From contig NZ_RHLQ01000009.1 of the NCBI RefSeq assembly GCF_003711845.1, forward strand, positions 1-64,000: DNA of 64,000 bases, in the 5' to 3' direction. Under the pieces are notes generated by a model that saw only the letters and a program-made list of their open reading frames with translations, ran no database searches and was not told the DNA's origin. This document shows, piece after piece, positions 62,082-64,000 of this stretch (its first letter is position 1; every line of letters starts with the position of its first letter). Origin of the DNA: Lysinibacillus halotolerans (GTDB taxonomy: Bacteria > Bacillota > Bacilli > Bacillales_A > Planococcaceae). Both the position numbers and the translations under genes were made by a program.

Positions 62082-62513
62082 TTAAAAAAGCTTCTCACAT
62101 TTTAATTTCACAAGTTCGACAGGAACTTGATGTAAAGAAGCAATAACATATATATTGTTGTATCCTATAAAACTTTCATCCGGTATAAGTAATTCAGCAG
62201 CAAAGCGGTTTGCTTCGCGCTCTATTTTACTTATTGAAAAAAGTGTGTTTTTTCTCATAAATGGTGTATTTGATCTTATATGTAATATTGCGTGACCAAG
62301 CTCATGTGCACATACTATAAGTTGTTCTTCATCAGATAAATTACTATTTATATAGATTATTCGATTACGCTTTTCATACTGATAAAAGCCATTTATTTCT
62401 TCGTGTAAATCCATCTTAATTACATGAATATTTAATAACTTAGCTAATTTATATGGGTTCCTTGTATTATACTTTTTGTACAATTTCTCCACTATCACCT
62501 TTATCCAATCCAT
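62082..62513 (-). CDS. ImmA/IrrE-type metallopeptidase
   Basis: This 143-residue zinc protease-like protein has the HELGHAILH motif (near residue 70) and a downstream conserved glutamate in EREANRFAAELLIP. In ICEBs1 and related elements ImmA cleaves the repressor ImmR after DNA damage or peptide signalling to release the element. Here it lies between integrase and repressor on the minus strand, as in that model, so the same role is likely. Confidence 0.9.
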   Translation of the reverse strand: MDWIKVIVEKLYKKYNTRNPYKLAKLLNIHVIKMDLHEEINGFYQYEKRNRIIYINSNLSDEEQLIVCAHELGHAILHIRSNTPFMRKNTLFSISKIEREANRFAAELLIPDESFIGYNNIYVIASLHQVPVELVKLKCEKLF

Positions 62514-62532
62514 CAGAATCCCCCAAACCGAA

Positions 62533-62952
62533 TTACTCTTCTTTGTCTCTATATTTTTTTGGGATAAACTTTTTGTTGGCTTTTTTAGCTAATCTAACAC
62601 CAAACTCCATTGCTTCCAACAAAGATTCTCTTGCTTCATCAGAAATAGGTTCACCATCAAAAGCAAGTCCTTCAGCATTCATAAGATCTCTTCTTAACTC
62701 CTCAACCCGTTTAGCTATGTCCTTTTCATCTTTATCGCTGAATTGTTTATTTACAGTATTGTTGCCTAGTAACCATTCTGTAGATACTTCATATAAGTTA
62801 GCCAGTTTTTTTAACATTTCAGTATCAGGATCTCTATAATTTCTCTCGTAACCTGATAGTGCGCCGTTTGTAATCCCTAATTTAGTAGCAGCCTCTATTT
62901 GTGTAAAACCCTTTAACTTCCTAGCTTCTTTCAATCTTTCTCCGAGTGTCAT
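62533..62952 (-). CDS. XRE-family element repressor, ImmR/CI-like
   Basis: This 139-residue protein has an N-terminal helix-turn-helix (GERLKEARKLKGFTQIEAA, residues 4-22, to LANLYEVSTEWLLGN near 60). A C-terminal part of about 75 residues is highly charged (VEELRRDLMNAEGLAFDGEP). It is divergent from a small XRE gene, with a cluster of operator-like sites between them, and upstream of an ImmA-type protease on the same strand. It is very likely the repressor of the mobile element's excision genes. GAGGTG precedes its ATG. Confidence 0.88.
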   Translation of the reverse strand: MTLGERLKEARKLKGFTQIEAATKLGITNGALSGYERNYRDPDTEMLKKLANLYEVSTEWLLGNNTVNKQFSDKDEKDIAKRVEELRRDLMNAEGLAFDGEPISDEARESLLEAMEFGVRLAKKANKKFIPKKYRDKEE

Positions 62953-62966
62953 ATTGCACCTCTTTT

Positions 62967-63110
62967 CTAAACGTAACGTTACTTTTAAATATACACTTTT
63001 AAACGATAAGTTAAAAGATTTTTAACGAATCGCTTATTTTTTTAATATTTATGGTTGACTTTAACGTAATGTTTAATTTATAATGAAAACAAGTTAAGCG
63101 TTTCGTTTAA
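62967..63110. promoter_or_regulatory. Five-copy 17-bp operator cluster in the divergent control region
   Basis: Inverted-repeat sites with core TTAAACGNNNCGNTTAA (CG at positions 6-7 and, in most copies, 11-12) lie at 62967-62983, 62999-63015, 63021-63037, 63060-63076 and 63094-63110. The fourth fills the spacer between the -35 and -10 boxes of the rightward promoter and the fifth covers its start. A sixth is inside the next gene at 63325-63341. The repressor and/or Cro-like protein probably bind them. Confidence 0.75.
63055..63084 (+). promoter_or_regulatory. Rightward promoter of the element's lytic/excision genes
   Basis: TTGACT at 63055-63060 and TATAAT at 63079-63084 are separated by 18 bp, with an operator between and another downstream. 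Confidence 0.7.
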
Positions 63111-63126
63111 TTTAGGAGGTGAAAAC

Positions 63127-63357
63127 TTGGTAGATGTAAATAAAAACATCGAGAAGGTTCGTTTAAGTAAAGGTATTACTAGAAAGTTTGTTGCAAAAAA
63201 ATGTGGTAAAACACAGCAGTGGTATTGGAAAGTAGAAAAAGGTCTAATTATACCCGATGCTGTAAATTTACAATTGATAGCTAAAGCACTAGAAGTAGAT
63301 GTAAAAATTTTTTTTGAGAACAAATTAAACGATACGCTTAATACAAAATTGGCATAG
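63127..63357 (+). CDS. Small Cro-like XRE-family DNA-binding protein
   Basis: This 76-residue protein starts at TTG 63127 behind TAGGAGGTG. It is a single helix-turn-helix domain (VRLSKGITRKFVAKKCGKTQ, residues 11-30, to LIAKALEVDVKIFF). By place and size it corresponds to Cro or a regulator of excision in phage/ICE modules. Its 3' end encodes the sixth operator copy (63325-63341), so it could control its own mRNA or that of the next genes. Confidence 0.85.
   Translation: MVDVNKNIEKVRLSKGITRKFVAKKCGKTQQWYWKVEKGLIIPDAVNLQLIAKALEVDVKIFFENKLNDTLNTKLA
63325..63341. promoter_or_regulatory. Sixth 17-bp operator copy inside the Cro-like gene
   Basis: TTAAACGATACGCTTAA matches the consensus of the upstream cluster closely and lies at the 3' end of the coding region. 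Confidence 0.6.
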
Positions 63358-63451
63358 GAGGTAAGAAGGTGGAAATGAAGATCATTATAATCACCTCACA
63401 TTTAAGGTGAATATAACTAAAGTTATGATTGCAGACTTAAAAACTTAGTGG

Positions 63452-63474
63452 AAGGCTGTTGCACAAACAGCCTT
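63452..63474 (+). repeat. 9-bp perfect hairpin after the Cro-like gene
   Basis: AAGGCTGTT pairs with AACAGCCTT around GCACA. No T run follows. The 63358-63508 gap has no convincing open frame. Confidence 0.5.
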
Positions 63475-63508
63475 GTAGATATGAGGATACATTAGGGGGG
63501 CATATTAA

Positions 63509-63835
63509 GTGGACGTTAAAGAAATGGTTCAAGATATTGATTCATTGGAAATTCAATTGCTTGAAAAAAAATTAGCGTTAGTTGTAGAAAGAGCATACCA
63601 ACAAGGTGTAGAAGATGGGCAAAGCAAGTACAAATATCCTGAACTACTTAAACAAGAGGATTTGGTTGAAATTCTTCAAGCCGAACTACCTACTGTAAGA
63701 AAGCTTGTAGCAAGAAGAGATTTTCCAAAATTCGAACATACACGTGCAAGATATCCACGTGATGCAGTATTTGAATGGATTAAACGAAATTCAACTGATT
63801 ACGGTACTAATCTTTTACGCTTCAAAACAAATTAA
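63509..63835 (+). CDS. Excisionase-like DNA-binding protein
   Basis: This 108-residue protein starts at GTG 63509 behind a run of G (GGGGGG). A coiled N-terminal region (SLEIQLLEKKLALVVERAYQ) precedes a helix-turn-helix of the excisionase/HTH_17 type (LLKQEDLVEILQAELPTVRK ... FPKFEHTRARYPRDAVFEWI). Such domains occur in Xis proteins and phage regulators. Its place after the Cro-like gene and opposite to the integrase suggests excision control; this is inference. Confidence 0.65.
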   Translation: MDVKEMVQDIDSLEIQLLEKKLALVVERAYQQGVEDGQSKYKYPELLKQEDLVEILQAELPTVRKLVARRDFPKFEHTRARYPRDAVFEWIKRNSTDYGTNLLRFKTN

Positions 63836-63940
63836 AGGTTGGGCATTACCTCTATTAATTTCATTTTATAAATTTATGTAAAAACTTACCATACAGCCCA
63901 CGTATAATATACATCCTATGTATAAAAAGGGGTGAGAATA

Positions 63941-64000
63941 ATGGAAATGGATGTTGGGTCACTTATAAAAAAGTGTCGGAAAAAGGCAAAAATGTCACAG
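63941..64000 (+). CDS. Start of another XRE-type HTH protein, cut by the window
   Basis: ATG at 63941, behind AAAAAGGGGTGAG, opens a frame (MEMDVGSLIKKCRKKAKMSQ) that looks like the start of a helix-turn-helix domain. Only 20 codons are visible. A TATAAT box at 63903-63908 may be its promoter. Confidence 0.6.
   Translation, partial: MEMDVGSLIKKCRKKAKMSQ

Noticed and set aside
60836-62098. A 20-residue N-terminal extension of the integrase
   Set aside because: The TTG at 62038 has a strong GGAGG and the family N-terminus begins there.
63358-63508. A tiny frame (MKIIIITSHLR) after the Cro-like gene
   Set aside because: Only 11 codons and no supporting context.

Overview
The window is low-GC Firmicute DNA. 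Gene order, protein sequences and control signals (AAGGAGG ribosome-binding sites, frequent TTG/GTG starts, TTGACA/TATAAT promoters, a T-box, ribosomal-protein leaders) point to order Bacillales. The closest fit is probably the Planococcaceae/Caryophanaceae (Lysinibacillus-like), but no species can be named from sequence alone. No rRNA, tRNA or CRISPR array was found.

Layout. (1) 1-2420: the cut-off start of a possible transposase-type gene, a HemAT-like globin-coupled chemoreceptor, and two small membrane proteins. (2) 2638-17896: the conserved ctsR-mcsA-mcsB-clpC stress operon with a CtsR box, then radA, yacL, ispD, ispF, gltX, a cysteine T-box, cysE, cysS, mrnC, rlmB, rae1 (yacP) and sigH. 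The disA gene that sits between radA and yacL in Bacillus subtilis is missing. (3) 17980-35177: rpmG, secE, nusG, rplK, rplA, rplJ, rplL, an rsmC-like methyltransferase, rpoB, rpoC, an L7Ae-like protein, rpsL, rpsG, fusA and tuf, with several structured RNA leaders. (4) 35268-41358: an accessory block between tuf and rpsJ holding a BceRS-type two-component system, a BceAB-type peptide-antibiotic transporter and a YuiF-type antiporter/permease. (5) 41514-55981: the S10-spc-alpha ribosomal superoperon, rpsJ to rplQ. The methionine aminopeptidase gene normally found between adk and infA is a decayed remnant. (6) 55982-60774: an unusual string of terminator-like hairpins with a possible small RNA, then ecfA1-ecfA2-ecfT-truA and rplM-rpsI. 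(7) 60775-64000: the left end of an integrated mobile element (ICE or prophage) directly after rpsI. It carries a tyrosine integrase, an ImmA-type protease and a repressor on the minus strand. Divergent from these on the plus strand are a small Cro-like protein, an excisionase-like protein and the start of another HTH protein. Six copies of a 17-bp operator-like motif lie around the divergent promoters.

Most of the window is the transcription-translation core: RNA polymerase subunits, elongation factors, about 30 ribosomal proteins, Sec secretion and rRNA-modifying enzymes. The most unusual parts are the map pseudogene, the missing disA, the rplQ-ecfA1 intergenic region, the tuf-rpsJ insertion and the control region of the rpsI-linked element.
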